A stretch of DNA of 64,000 nucleotides from the NCBI GenBank assembly GCA_003247575.1, contig QJZC01000037.1, positions 38,384-102,383 on the forward strand, read 5' to 3'. This document shows, piece after piece, positions 30,027 through 39,583 of the stretch (within the stretch, counting starts at the first letter, position 1; each line of letters opens with the position of its first letter). The notes under the pieces are model-generated. The model was not told the DNA's origin. It made no database searches and was given only the letters and a program-made list of their open reading frames with translations. The translations under genes were made by a program, and so were the position numbers. The stretch is from Pseudomonadota bacterium. GTDB taxonomy: Bacteria > Myxococcota_A > UBA9160 > SZUA-336.

Positions 30027-31049
30027 ATGACTACCCACGAAGCTGCTTCGACGCCGGATTCGGGAAACGAGGAGTCTGCTGCTCCGCAATCGGGGGTTCA
30101 GCGGAAGATCAGCCAAGAGCTGATCGACGAGGTCGGAAAGGTTCTCGTCGGTCAGGACGCGTTGGTATCGCGCTTGCTGATCGGCTTGTTGACAGGAGGT
30201 CACGTCCTGCTCGAGGGCGTTCCCGGGCTGGCCAAGACCACCGCGATCCGGACGCTCGCTCAAGCGATCGAGACCGGGTTCTCGCGCATCCAGTTCACTC
30301 CGGACATGCTGCCCGCGGACGTGATCGGCACCGAGATCTTCAACCCGCGCGAGGCGACCTACAGCGTCAAGAAGGGCCCGATCTTCTCGAATCTGATCCT
30401 GGCCGATGAGATCAACCGTGCGCCGGCCAAGGTCCAGGCCGCCCTGCTCGAGGCGATGCAGGAGCGTCAGGGAACGATCGGGGGCACGACGTATCGACTC
30501 GAGGAGCCGTTCCTGGTTCTCGCGACGCAGAATCCGATCGAGCAGGAGGGCACCTACCCGCTCCCGGAAGCGCAGATCGATCGGTTCATGCTCAAGGTCT
30601 ATGTTGGCTACCCCTCGAAGGAGGAGGAGCGGCGCATCGTCGACCGCATGGCGAGTCCGTTCGTCGAGCCGCGCGTGCGCCCCGTCGTGAAGCCCCAGGA
30701 GATCCTCGAGGCCCGCCGCGGAGTCGACGAAATCTTCGTCGACGAGAAGGTGCGCGACTACATCGTCGATCTCGTGCACGCGACGCGGACGCCGAGCGCC
30801 GCGGGCATCAAGGAGCTAGAGGGCATGATCGAGATGGGTGCGAGCCCCAGAGCCTCGATCTACCTGATGCGCGCTGCGAAGGCGCATGCGTTCTTGCACG
30901 GGCGCACGTATGTCACACCGCACGATGTGAAGACCCTGGCCCCGGACGTACTGCGGCATCGCGTCGCGCTCACGTACGAGGCCGAGGCCGAGGGGAAGAC
31001 GTCGGAGGACGTGATCGAGCGCGTCCTGCTGGGCATCCTGGTACCGTAG
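30027..31049 (+). CDS. moxR: MoxR-family AAA+ ATPase
   Basis: A 340-residue MoxR ATPase with Walker A GVPGLAKTT and Walker B LILADEINRAPAK. The family signatures VLATQNPIEQEGTYPLPEAQ and DRFMLKV are present. MoxR proteins act as chaperones for VWA-domain partners, which follow directly (DUF58, BatA, BatB). I use the ATG giving MTTHEAAS; an ATG four codons earlier is possible. This is the first gene of a seven-gene operon ending at 40401. The region before it (29893-30026) separates it from divergent pdxJ. Confidence 0.92.
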   Translation: MTTHEAASTPDSGNEESAAPQSGVQRKISQELIDEVGKVLVGQDALVSRLLIGLLTGGHVLLEGVPGLAKTTAIRTLAQAIETGFSRIQFTPDMLPADVIGTEIFNPREATYSVKKGPIFSNLILADEINRAPAKVQAALLEAMQERQGTIGGTTYRLEEPFLVLATQNPIEQEGTYPLPEAQIDRFMLKVYVGYPSKEEERRIVDRMASPFVEPRVRPVVKPQEILEARRGVDEIFVDEKVRDYIVDLVHATRTPSAAGIKELEGMIEMGASPRASIYLMRAAKAHAFLHGRTYVTPHDVKTLAPDVLRHRVALTYEAEAEGKTSEDVIERVLLGILVP

Positions 31050-31125
31050 TGGGCGCTCGTACCGAGCCGCATCTCCGCTCGTCGCAGCGCGCTTCCGTCG
31101 CGCACTAGGATCGGCGGAGGACTCC

Positions 31126-32118
31126 ATGCTCTCGCGCGAGATATTGAGGCGAGTTCGCGAGATCGAGGTGCGCACGGGCCGCCAGGTTGCGGACGTCCTG
31201 GCGGGTGAGTACGTGTCCGTCTTCAAGGGGCGCGGCATCGAGTTCGATGAGGTTCGCCCGTACATTCCGGGCGACGACGTGCGCACGCTCGACTGGAAGG
31301 TCACCGCTCGCATGGGTGAGCCGTACGTCAAGCGCTATGTCGAGGAGCGGCAGCTCACCTTGATGCTCATGGCTGACGTGTCAGCCTCGCAGGACTTCGG
31401 ATCGAGCACGCGCTCGAAGCGGGACGCCGCCGCCGAGTTCTGCGCGCTACTCGCGTTCTCTGCGATTCGCAACAGCGACAAGGTCGGGCTGACCCTGTTT
31501 CACGGAGACATCGAGCAGTACATCCCGCCGCGCAAGGGGCACAAGCATGCGCTCCGCGTCGTGCGCGAGGTGCTCGCTCACGGCGAGTGGAGTGAGGCGG
31601 AGCGGCCCAATGATCCCGCGGGCACCCTCTGGGACCGCGTGCGCATTCGTCTGGAGCAGCTGCGTCAGTCGCGCGCCGCGTGGCGACGTCCGCGAACTGC
31701 GCGCGAGTCGACCCAGATCGCTCGCGCGATGGAGTTTCTGCTCTCCGTCACGTCGCGCAAGTCGATCTGTTTCGTGGTCAGTGACTTCCTCGACGAGGGC
31801 TTCGAGCGCACCCTGCGGATGGCGAACCGCAAGCACGACGTGATCGCCGTGCTCGTGACGGATCATGCGGAGCGCACTCTGCCGGACATCGGTCTCGTCT
31901 CGCTGCGCGACGCCGAGTCCGGGCGGACGCGCCTCTACGACACAGGCTCGGCGGAGTTCCGGCGAGAGGTCGAGCGCAGTGCCGACGAGCGCGTCCGCTC
32001 TCTCGAGTATCGCCTGCGCGCGTCCGGGATCGATTTCATTCACATCGATGCTGCAGGTTCAGTAGTCGACCCACTCGTCCGATTCTTTCGCATGCGAGAG
32101 CGGAGGGCGCGCCGGTGA
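31126..32118 (+). CDS. DUF58 domain protein (MoxR-associated, VWA-like)
   Basis: A 330-residue DUF58 protein. The diagnostic segment is FKGRGIEFDEVRPYIPGDDV followed by RTLDWKVTARMGEPYVKRY. A vWA-like MIDAS motif DVSAS occurs at about residue 85. Such proteins bind metal and partner with MoxR ATPases. A GGAGG lies before the ATG. Its stop overlaps the next gene's GTG by 4 bp. Confidence 0.92.
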   Translation: MLSREILRRVREIEVRTGRQVADVLAGEYVSVFKGRGIEFDEVRPYIPGDDVRTLDWKVTARMGEPYVKRYVEERQLTLMLMADVSASQDFGSSTRSKRDAAAEFCALLAFSAIRNSDKVGLTLFHGDIEQYIPPRKGHKHALRVVREVLAHGEWSEAERPNDPAGTLWDRVRIRLEQLRQSRAAWRRPRTARESTQIARAMEFLLSVTSRKSICFVVSDFLDEGFERTLRMANRKHDVIAVLVTDHAERTLPDIGLVSLRDAESGRTRLYDTGSAEFRREVERSADERVRSLEYRLRASGIDFIHIDAAGSVVDPLVRFFRMRERRARR

Positions 32119-33182
32119 GCGCCCGACTGAAGCTCGTGGCCACTTCGTGCGTCGCACTCTTGGCGACGTGGGCGTTCGCGCTGGACGGGTCCTCGGCCAA
32201 GGCGAGCGAAGCGGACGCCGAAGCGTCGGAGCCCGCGGCCGCAGGCCCGCTCGTGAGCGAGGTGTCCCGAGGGCCGGTCGCTCTGTCCGTCGAGCTCCTA
32301 CCCCGTGCGCCGCGTATCGGGGATCTCCTCACGCTCGACATCGGTGTGACTTCCGAGGCAGGGGTCGAAGTGTTGATGCCAGAGTTCGGAGAGGCGCTCG
32401 GGCGCTTCCAGATCGTGGACTTCGTACCGTCGGAGACGATCGATGCCGATGGTCGGACGGTCGCGCGTCAGCGCTACCGGCTTCAAACCCCTGCATCCGG
32501 CCCGCAGCGGGTTCCGCCGATCGCCGTGGAGTTCGTCGACCGGCGCCCGGGTGAGAGGCCGGCGCCCGAGGGGACCGACGCCTACGAACTGCTGAGCGAG
32601 GTGCTCGAGTTCGAGGTGGAGTCCGGGCTTGCGGAGGGGGCCTCGCTGGAGCTGCTCGCCGCCAAGGATCCGCTCGAGCCGCGCAGTCGGGGCGGAGCCT
32701 GGTGGTTGGGCTTGCTGGCGGTCCTCGGGCTCGGAGCTGCCGCTGCTCCATTCGCTTGGCGTGCCTACGTCGCGCAGCGCGCGCGCAAGGCGATGCGCAG
32801 TGCGTTCGACGTCGCGCGGGCAGAGCTCGACCTGCTGCTCGCTCGCGGACGTCCGCAGGCGGGCGAGATGGATCCTTTCTTTGTCGAGCTCTCGGCGATC
32901 GTGCGCCGCTATCTCGAGGCGCGCTTCCAGCTACGCTCTCCCGAGCAGACGACCGAGGAGTTCCTCGAATCGATGTCGGCTTCTCCCGACCTGGTGCCCG
33001 AGCATCAGGCCCTGCTGCGCGACTTCATGCGGCGCGCGGATCTGGTCAAGTTCGCGCACCACGTGCCGGACGCACAGGGGGTGGAGGACTCGATCGCGGC
33101 GGTCGAGCGCTTCTTGGAGGAGTCGCGCGAGTCCGACCTCGAGGAGCCCAGCGCACGCCCTGAGGTCGTCGCACATGCTTGA
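32115..33182 (+). CDS. BatD-like/DUF4381-type membrane protein
   Basis: A 355-residue protein. An N-terminal signal/anchor (LKLVATSCVALLATWAFAL) is followed by a beta-rich exported domain (about 50-185). One transmembrane helix (GGAWWLGLLAVLGLGAAAAPFAW) and a cytoplasmic helical domain (about 220-345) complete it. This layout is that of DUF4381/BatD-like proteins in MoxR-Bat operons, which link the vWA proteins to the envelope. It starts with GTG overlapping the DUF58 stop, and its own stop lies 8 bp inside the batA gene. Confidence 0.7.
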   Translation: MSARLKLVATSCVALLATWAFALDGSSAKASEADAEASEPAAAGPLVSEVSRGPVALSVELLPRAPRIGDLLTLDIGVTSEAGVEVLMPEFGEALGRFQIVDFVPSETIDADGRTVARQRYRLQTPASGPQRVPPIAVEFVDRRPGERPAPEGTDAYELLSEVLEFEVESGLAEGASLELLAAKDPLEPRSRGGAWWLGLLAVLGLGAAAAPFAWRAYVAQRARKAMRSAFDVARAELDLLLARGRPQAGEMDPFFVELSAIVRRYLEARFQLRSPEQTTEEFLESMSASPDLVPEHQALLRDFMRRADLVKFAHHVPDAQGVEDSIAAVERFLEESRESDLEEPSARPEVVAHA

Positions 33183-34245
33183 AGCGGGCGATCCCATCGC
33201 GGCGGCGCTGGGACTGCCGGCCTTCGGCCTGGACGGGGCATTCCGCGACCCGATGTTCCTGTTGGGGCTGATCCTGGTCCCCCTGGTCTATCTGGCCGCA
33301 GCGCGCTTGCCGGCGAGTGTGACCTTCTCGAGCTTGTCGATCCCAGACGCGGGGCCCGAGTCCTTGCGCGCGCGGCTCACCAAGCTGCCCGCACTGCTCA
33401 CGGCCTTGGCTGCGGGGGCCTTCGTGGTGGGCATGGCCGGGCCGCGCACGGGGGACGCGACCAGCATCCAGCGCCGCGACGGCATCGCGATCGCCATGGT
33501 GGTCGACCACTCTGGCTCCATGATCGCGCTCGACTTCGCGGAAGGGGATCAGAGCAAGAGCCGCCTCGACGTCGTCAAGCAGGTGTTCCGAGACTTCGTG
33601 CTGGGAGGAAATGGCGCAGGGGGGCGAGCCGACGACCTGATCGGACTGATCGCCTTCGGAACCTTCGCGGACGGGCTGTGCCCACTGACTTTGGACCACG
33701 CCAATCTGGTTGCGATTCTCGACGATCTCGAGATCGCGCGCGACAACGAGAGCGGGACCGCGATCGGTGAAGGGCTAGCGCTCGCCGTAGAACGCTTGCG
33801 GCAGAACCCCGCGCGCTCGAAGGTGGCGATCCTGCTGACCGACGGCGTGAACAACGCTGGCGATATCGCGCCGCTCCAGGCCGCGGAGCTCGCAGCGCAG
33901 TTCGGGGTCAAGGTGTATGCGATCGGGGCGGGGCGCACGGGGCCGGCTCCGGTCCCCGTGCGGCTCCCGAACGGGCAGGTCGTGCTCGAGCGTCGCTACG
34001 TGGAGATCGACGAGGCGACGCTCGAGGCGATCGCCGAGCGCACCGGGGGCCAGTACTTCCATGCGACGGATGAAGACTCGTTGGCCAAGGTGATCCAGCA
34101 GATCGATCAGCTCGAACGTACGCAGATCAGCGAGGTGCGCTATCTGCAGTACGAGCATCACTACGCGGCGTTCGTCGGCGTCGGCGCGCTGTTCCTCGCG
34201 TTGGCTTGTGTGGCTTCGGGAACTTGGTTGCGGAGGTTGCCGTGA
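33175..34245 (+). CDS. batA: BatA-like von Willebrand factor A membrane protein
   Basis: A 356-residue protein with an N-terminal transmembrane pair (FLLGLILVPLVYLAAARL and a second helix), a vWA domain and a final helix near the C-terminus. The MIDAS motif is VVDHSGSM (about residue 105), with a conserved Thr in NESGTAIGEG and the third-site Asp in ILLTDGVNN. It is exposed to the periplasm and thought to act in envelope stress with MoxR. The final residues overlap the batB start by GTGA. Confidence 0.9.
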   Translation: MLEAGDPIAAALGLPAFGLDGAFRDPMFLLGLILVPLVYLAAARLPASVTFSSLSIPDAGPESLRARLTKLPALLTALAAGAFVVGMAGPRTGDATSIQRRDGIAIAMVVDHSGSMIALDFAEGDQSKSRLDVVKQVFRDFVLGGNGAGGRADDLIGLIAFGTFADGLCPLTLDHANLVAILDDLEIARDNESGTAIGEGLALAVERLRQNPARSKVAILLTDGVNNAGDIAPLQAAELAAQFGVKVYAIGAGRTGPAPVPVRLPNGQVVLERRYVEIDEATLEAIAERTGGQYFHATDEDSLAKVIQQIDQLERTQISEVRYLQYEHHYAAFVGVGALFLALACVASGTWLRRLP

Positions 34246-37200
34246 ACGGCTTTGGATTTGCAGAGCCGCAGTGGGTGCACGCGTTCTGGGCCCTATTCCT
34301 CTTCCTGGGTGTGCTGATCTACCTCGAGCGACGCGGGGGCGACGCCCTGGAGCGACTCGTTCACCCGGCGCTTTGGGACCGGCTGGTCCGAGCGCCTGCT
34401 CGCTGGCGGCGCACGGCGCGGATCGGACTCGTCGGCCTGTGCCTCGGGGCGGTCATCTTCGCCCTGATGCGCCCGCAGTGGGGGCTGCGATACACGTCCA
34501 CTCGCCAGGCGAGTGCCGAGGTGATGATCTGCCTGGACGTCTCCCGCTCCATGCTCGCCGAAGATGCGGTGCCCAACCGTCTGGAGCGTGCGAAGGCCGA
34601 GATCGTGGATCTGCTGGGCTATCTGCAGGGGGATCGCGTGGGCCTGATCGGCTTCGCCGGCCGTGCGACGGTGCTGTCCCCGATGACGCCCGACTTCGGG
34701 TTTCTGCGACTCGTGCTCGACTCGGTCGGGCCCGACAGCGTGACGCGCGGAGGAACGCGTCTCGAAGAGCCGATCCGCAAGGCGGTCGCTGGCTTCGATC
34801 CTCGGAGCGACGCCGCGCGGGTGATCATCCTGATCACCGATGGCGAGGACCAGGATTCATTCCCGATCCGCGCGGCGAGCGAGGCGCGCGAGGCCGGGGT
34901 GCGCGTCATAGCGATCGGGTACGGATCCGAATCGGGCAGCCCCATCTATGTCACCGACCCTCGGACTGGCGCGCGGACCATGCTGCGCGACGCCGACGGC
35001 GAGCCGGTGAACAGCCGGCTGGATGGCGATACGTTGCGCGATATCGTGCGCGAGACCGAGGGCGTCTACGTTCCCGCGGGCACCGGTGTGCTCGACTTGG
35101 AGTCGATCTATGCCGAGTTCCTGCGCGGGCTGCTGCGCGGGCAATCGTCCGAACGCGGCATTCCCGTGCGCGAAGAGGGGTACCAGTGGGCGCTGCTGGT
35201 CGCGCTGCTCGCGCTCGTCGCGAGCGTCACGATCGTAGGGCCGCGGCCTGACTCGACCGGGACCGGCGCGCGAGTTGCGATTTGGCTCGTCGCCCTGCTC
35301 TGGGTGGGCAGTGGGGCGGCGACGACTGGCTGGGCGCAGGTTCCGAGCGAGGCGCCCGCTGCTGGTTCGGCGTCCTCGGGCAAGCAGGGCCCCGAAGAGC
35401 CGACCTTGGACGACCCTGATGGCGCCGGTCCGGCGGGTGGGGATGCGGACCTCGCGCCCCTGGCACTCGACGAGGTCGAGCGCACGCCAAGAGAGATCTA
35501 CAACGAAGGCTGGCGCGATCTGGGTGCCGCGGAGTTCGAGAGCGCGGAGCGCAGTTTCCGGACGGCTCGGAGCGAGGGTGCACAGGATGGAGAGCTGCGC
35601 TTTCGGGCGACCTACAACCTGGGGCTGGCCGCCGCGCGCCGCGCCGAGTCGCTCAGGGAGGCCGAGCCCGAGACCGCCTTGCGGCTGTACTACGATGCCG
35701 CAGATCGCTTTCGCGATGGTGTCCGCCAGCGTCCGGACGACGCCGAATCACGTCACAATCTCGAGGTGGTGCTCCGCCGCGCGATGCTGCTCGCCGACGA
35801 GCTCGCGAAGCGCCAGGAGGGTGGGCTCGAGCAGCAGCTGGAACGCCTGATCGAGCGCCAGCGCGAGGTGCTCGGCAGACTCTCGCGCCTGCTGCTCGCT
35901 CGCTCGCCCGATCCGAGCTATGACGCAGACTCCGAGGTGCAGCGCGAGTACCGCGCGGTCGCTGGCGATGAGCGGGTGCTGTTGGCCGATGCGGACGGCT
36001 TGGCGCGGCAGGTTGCCGCGGAGCGAGGCGCCATGGATCAGGGCGGAGCGCCGGCCGCGCCCACCCCGTCGGCCCCCGCGCCAACCGCGGAGCAGCTCGA
36101 TGCCGTGCTGCTGCATCTCGATGCTGCGCGTGAACGTATGGGTCGAACGCGAAGCCAGCTGCGTAGGCGTCAGGGAGCCCGAGCCTACCGCCGCGGAGCG
36201 ACGGCCCTCGAAGAGCTGAAGCGAGCGCAAGAAGCCCTGCGGGATCCGGTGCGGGTGCTCTCGGCTTTGACTCGGGACGCGCTCCAGACCTCGCGCTGGC
36301 TCGGTGCCTGGATGCTGCTCGACCAGCAGCCAACAGCCGCGAACGCCCAGCGTCCCGAATGGCTGAGCGGAGGCTTCCTGCGCGATCAGCAGGAGTCGCT
36401 CGGTGGGCGTTCCGAAGAGCTGGCCGCGCGCCTCAAGCCTAGTCTGCTGGATGAGTCTCAGGCGTCCTCCGCCCCGTCGCAGTGGGCCGAGGCGGCTCCC
36501 CTGGTCACCGCCGCGGGTAGAGCTTTTCGCGAGGGGGCGTCGGTGATCGAGCAGGATGCCGAGGCGGCTGCGCGCTTGCAGGCGAGTGCGATTCGCTCGC
36601 TGCTCGAAGCCCAGGAGCGTTTGCTGGACCTGAAGCGCCTGATCGAGCTCGTCTACCAGGATGAGCGCAGCCTGGAACAAGATCTCGACCCTTCTGGATC
36701 CGGTCTCTCGCAGTCCGGTCTACAAGAATCGCAGCTGCGAGTCACTCCGGGCGAGGAGGAGGACTCCGGGGCCACGAGGCTCGATCCCGCCCAGCGAGCC
36801 GCGCTACGCCGGGGGCTTCAGGCCAAGAACGTCGAGCGCACCGAGCGCATGATCGGGCTTCTCGACCTCGAGCTTCAGGCCATGGCGCAAGCGCCCGCTG
36901 CGCCAGGCACGGGTCCCCCCGCTGCGGGTGCTCCCCCGAATCCGGAGCAGGAGGTCGCGCGGGAGCGGCTCGAGCGCGCACGGCCACTCGCCGAGGCCGC
37001 GCTCGAGCAGATGCGAGCTGCGGCGACCGAGCTCGAGCGCGACGTGCCGAGCCCGGTGCGGGCGAAGGCCGCGGTGACCCGCAGCCTGGAGCCACTCTCT
37101 GCACTGCGCCGCATCTTCTTTACGATCGCGGAGCTGCTGCGCGACACACTGGAACGACAGGTAGAGCTGGGTGACGAGACGCGAGATGCCGCGGCACTCT

Positions 37201-37733
37201 CGATTCCGGCCCAGCGCAGCGGGCGTCTCGCCGGTCTCGCGGAGCGGCAGACGGAGCTCCGCGAGCTGTCCACCCAGATCACCTCTGGGCTTCGCGAGCA
37301 GGCGGAGCAGAGTGCGTCAGCCGCCGCCGACGAGCCGGAGGCCGAGCAGGCGAGCGAGATCTTTCGCGAAGCGGCGACCCACGTCGAAGCTGGAGCACTG
37401 GCCATGGAGCAGGCTCTAGCAGGCTTTGCCGCGCAGCCGTTCACGCTCGAGGCGGTCGAGGAGCCTCAAGCCACGGCCACCCGCGAGCTCGCAGAGGCCC
37501 TGGCGTTGCTCGTTCCGCCCGAGCAGCAACAGCAGAATCAAGATTCGCAAGACGACTCCGACGACGGCTCGAACTCGCCGCAGGACTCGGAGGACGAATC
37601 GAAGGAGCAGGAACGCTCGCGCGGCGACGCCGCCCAGGCGCTTCAGGCGGTGCGTGATCGCGAGGCCCAGCGGCGGCGCGAGAAGGCCGCGAAGCGTCAG
37701 AGTGGATACGAGACGGTGGAGCGGGATTGGTGA
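34242..37733 (+). CDS. batB: Giant BatB-BatC fusion with long coiled-coil extension
   Basis: A 1163-residue protein. Residues 1-330 are BatB: two N-terminal helices, vWA MIDAS CLDVSRSML and ITDGEDQDS, then a helix near 310. A second hydrophobic segment near residue 345 is followed by a low-complexity linker. TPR-like repeats (about 420-520: NEGWRDLGAAEFESAERSFR, then YNLGLAAARRAESLR) form the BatC part. From about 530 to 1085 there is a long Ala/Glu/Arg/Leu-rich region, probably coiled coil. The last 80 residues are Gln/Asp/Ser rich and very acidic, then basic. Standard BatB is about 330 residues and BatC about 250. GGAGG precedes the GTG start. Confidence 0.85.
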   Translation: MNGFGFAEPQWVHAFWALFLFLGVLIYLERRGGDALERLVHPALWDRLVRAPARWRRTARIGLVGLCLGAVIFALMRPQWGLRYTSTRQASAEVMICLDVSRSMLAEDAVPNRLERAKAEIVDLLGYLQGDRVGLIGFAGRATVLSPMTPDFGFLRLVLDSVGPDSVTRGGTRLEEPIRKAVAGFDPRSDAARVIILITDGEDQDSFPIRAASEAREAGVRVIAIGYGSESGSPIYVTDPRTGARTMLRDADGEPVNSRLDGDTLRDIVRETEGVYVPAGTGVLDLESIYAEFLRGLLRGQSSERGIPVREEGYQWALLVALLALVASVTIVGPRPDSTGTGARVAIWLVALLWVGSGAATTGWAQVPSEAPAAGSASSGKQGPEEPTLDDPDGAGPAGGDADLAPLALDEVERTPREIYNEGWRDLGAAEFESAERSFRTARSEGAQDGELRFRATYNLGLAAARRAESLREAEPETALRLYYDAADRFRDGVRQRPDDAESRHNLEVVLRRAMLLADELAKRQEGGLEQQLERLIERQREVLGRLSRLLLARSPDPSYDADSEVQREYRAVAGDERVLLADADGLARQVAAERGAMDQGGAPAAPTPSAPAPTAEQLDAVLLHLDAARERMGRTRSQLRRRQGARAYRRGATALEELKRAQEALRDPVRVLSALTRDALQTSRWLGAWMLLDQQPTAANAQRPEWLSGGFLRDQQESLGGRSEELAARLKPSLLDESQASSAPSQWAEAAPLVTAAGRAFREGASVIEQDAEAAARLQASAIRSLLEAQERLLDLKRLIELVYQDERSLEQDLDPSGSGLSQSGLQESQLRVTPGEEEDSGATRLDPAQRAALRRGLQAKNVERTERMIGLLDLELQAMAQAPAAPGTGPPAAGAPPNPEQEVARERLERARPLAEAALEQMRAAATELERDVPSPVRAKAAVTRSLEPLSALRRIFFTIAELLRDTLERQVELGDETRDAAALSIPAQRSGRLAGLAERQTELRELSTQITSGLREQAEQSASAAADEPEAEQASEIFREAATHVEAGALAMEQALAGFAAQPFTLEAVEEPQATATRELAEALALLVPPEQQQQNQDSQDDSDDGSNSPQDSEDESKEQERSRGDAAQALQAVRDREAQRRREKAAKRQSGYETVERDW

Positions 37734-39583
37734 TGCGCTCCACTCTAAAGATCGCTTCTGTATGCGTGGTTGCATTCGCTTCGTTGGGTCTGTCGAGTCG
37801 GGCGCTGGCTCAGGAGGCGCAGCTCCAGGTCGACCGAGGTCCGTACTATGTCGGCACCCCGATCACGTTGAACGTCGTCGCGCTCGGGTTCTCTCCGGAC
37901 TCCGAGCCGGTGAGCGAGGTGGCCAGGCCGGCGAGCGGTACATTGAGCTTGCTCGGGATGACGCCCAACCGTTCTTCCTCCGTGGTCATCATCAACGGGC
38001 GCGTCGAGCGCTCGAGCTCCGTGCGATACAGCTTTCGGTACCAGTACGTCGCCTCGCAGCCCGGGCGCTTTCAGATCGGGCCGTTCCGGGTTGCGCAGTC
38101 CGGCACCGAGCGTGTGACGGCGCCGATCACGCTCGACGTCCGCGATGTGCCGCGCTCGAGTCGGCTCGAGGTCGAACTCGAGCTCGGCGCGAAGGTGGCC
38201 TACGTGGGAAGTCGCTTGCGCGCTTCACTCGAGTATCGAATCGACGCTGAGCTGGAGCGAAATCTGGTGCGCTCCAATCTGCTGATGCCCCTCTTGGACC
38301 TGCGGGATGCATTTCGGATCGAGCCCGACGAGAGCATTCCAGAGAAGCAGACGGTCGAGCTGGCGACCGCCAACGGGCCGCTCGTCCTGCGCGCGACTCT
38401 CGGCTCCGAAGAGCGAGACGGGCGGCCGTGGACCGTGGTCGAGATCCCGTTCTTCATGGTGCCGCTCGACCCGGGGACGTACGCACTGGCTCCGACGAGC
38501 TTGACCGTCGATGCCGGTGTGAGCTTTCAGCGCGACATGTTCGGGGGGCGGCGTGCCACGCAGATCGAGAAGCTGCGGGCCGAGGACGTGGCGCGAACCT
38601 TGGTGGTCAAGGAGCTTCCCGGCGAGGGCCGCCCGCCGAGCTTCGCCGGGGCGGTCGGTGCGGGCTATAGCTTCGAGGTGCAGGCAGATCGAAGTGTGGT
38701 TCAGGTTGGAGACCCGATCGAGCTCACCTTGACTCTACGTGGGGATGGCCTGCTCGCGAGCGCATCCCTCCCGGAGCTCAGCGCCGAAGGCTTGCTCCCC
38801 GAGCGCGACTTCAACGTGCCGGTGGGCTCACTCACCGGCGAGTTCGATGGTGAAGCGAAGGTGTTCAAGGCGGTCGTACGCGCGAAACGCCCCGAAGTCA
38901 GCGAGATCCCATCGCTCGAGTTCAGCTATTTCGATCCGCAGTCCGAGCGCTTCGAGACTGCGCGCTCGCGCCCGATCGCCTTGTCGGTGCGTCCGGCCGA
39001 GGTCGTCGGTGCTGCGGATGTCGTCGCTCCGGCGGGTCCGCTGCGGACCGAGCCGGCGAGCTCCCCGCGCTCTGCCGATGTGCTGCAGGAGCCGGGTTCG
39101 GAGTCGGAGCGCAGGATTGCGCGGGAGCTCGAGCTGGGTGCGCTCGACCTGTCGATCGTCCGTGATGCCGAGCGACTGGTCGCGCGCGGTGGCCTGGCGC
39201 GTTCGGGGGGATGGTGGGCGCTCGGACTGTATACAGCCTCTCTCGGTCTGCTGGGCGGAGGTTTCTTCGAGCGCAAGCGCCGCAATGTCGATCCGGCCGT
39301 TGCCTCTCGGCGCGAGGTCCTGCGCGCGTCACGGGAGCTGGTGCGCGAGGCCGCAGCGGAGCCGAATCGAGAGAACCTGCGAGCTCTCGCTGGGGCCCTG
39401 CGGCTGATGCGAGCCGAGCAGGCGACGAGCGCAGATCTCGCGGTCGAGCTCGATGACCTTCTGGCTCGCTGCGATGCCGAGGTCTACGCACCCGCATCGC
39501 AGCCCACGGATCCGGAGGCTCTTGTCCAGCTGGCGGAACAGGGCTCGAAGCTGGCGGATCGGCTCTACGGAGACCTGGGGTGA
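37733..39583 (+). CDS. batD: BatD-like exported oxygen-tolerance protein
   Basis: A 616-residue protein with a signal peptide (IASVCVVAFASLGLSSRALA), about 450 residues of repeated beta-sandwich type sequence and a C-terminal transmembrane helix (GGWWALGLYTASLGLLGGGFF). A short helical cytoplasmic tail follows. It has the BatD motifs YVGTPITLNVVALGF and YSFRYQYVASQPGRFQIGP. It acts in the periplasm with the vWA proteins. The ATG shares one base with the preceding stop (TGATG). Confidence 0.88.
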   Translation: MRSTLKIASVCVVAFASLGLSSRALAQEAQLQVDRGPYYVGTPITLNVVALGFSPDSEPVSEVARPASGTLSLLGMTPNRSSSVVIINGRVERSSSVRYSFRYQYVASQPGRFQIGPFRVAQSGTERVTAPITLDVRDVPRSSRLEVELELGAKVAYVGSRLRASLEYRIDAELERNLVRSNLLMPLLDLRDAFRIEPDESIPEKQTVELATANGPLVLRATLGSEERDGRPWTVVEIPFFMVPLDPGTYALAPTSLTVDAGVSFQRDMFGGRRATQIEKLRAEDVARTLVVKELPGEGRPPSFAGAVGAGYSFEVQADRSVVQVGDPIELTLTLRGDGLLASASLPELSAEGLLPERDFNVPVGSLTGEFDGEAKVFKAVVRAKRPEVSEIPSLEFSYFDPQSERFETARSRPIALSVRPAEVVGAADVVAPAGPLRTEPASSPRSADVLQEPGSESERRIARELELGALDLSIVRDAERLVARGGLARSGGWWALGLYTASLGLLGGGFFERKRRNVDPAVASRREVLRASRELVREAAAEPNRENLRALAGALRLMRAEQATSADLAVELDDLLARCDAEVYAPASQPTDPEALVQLAEQGSKLADRLYGDLG

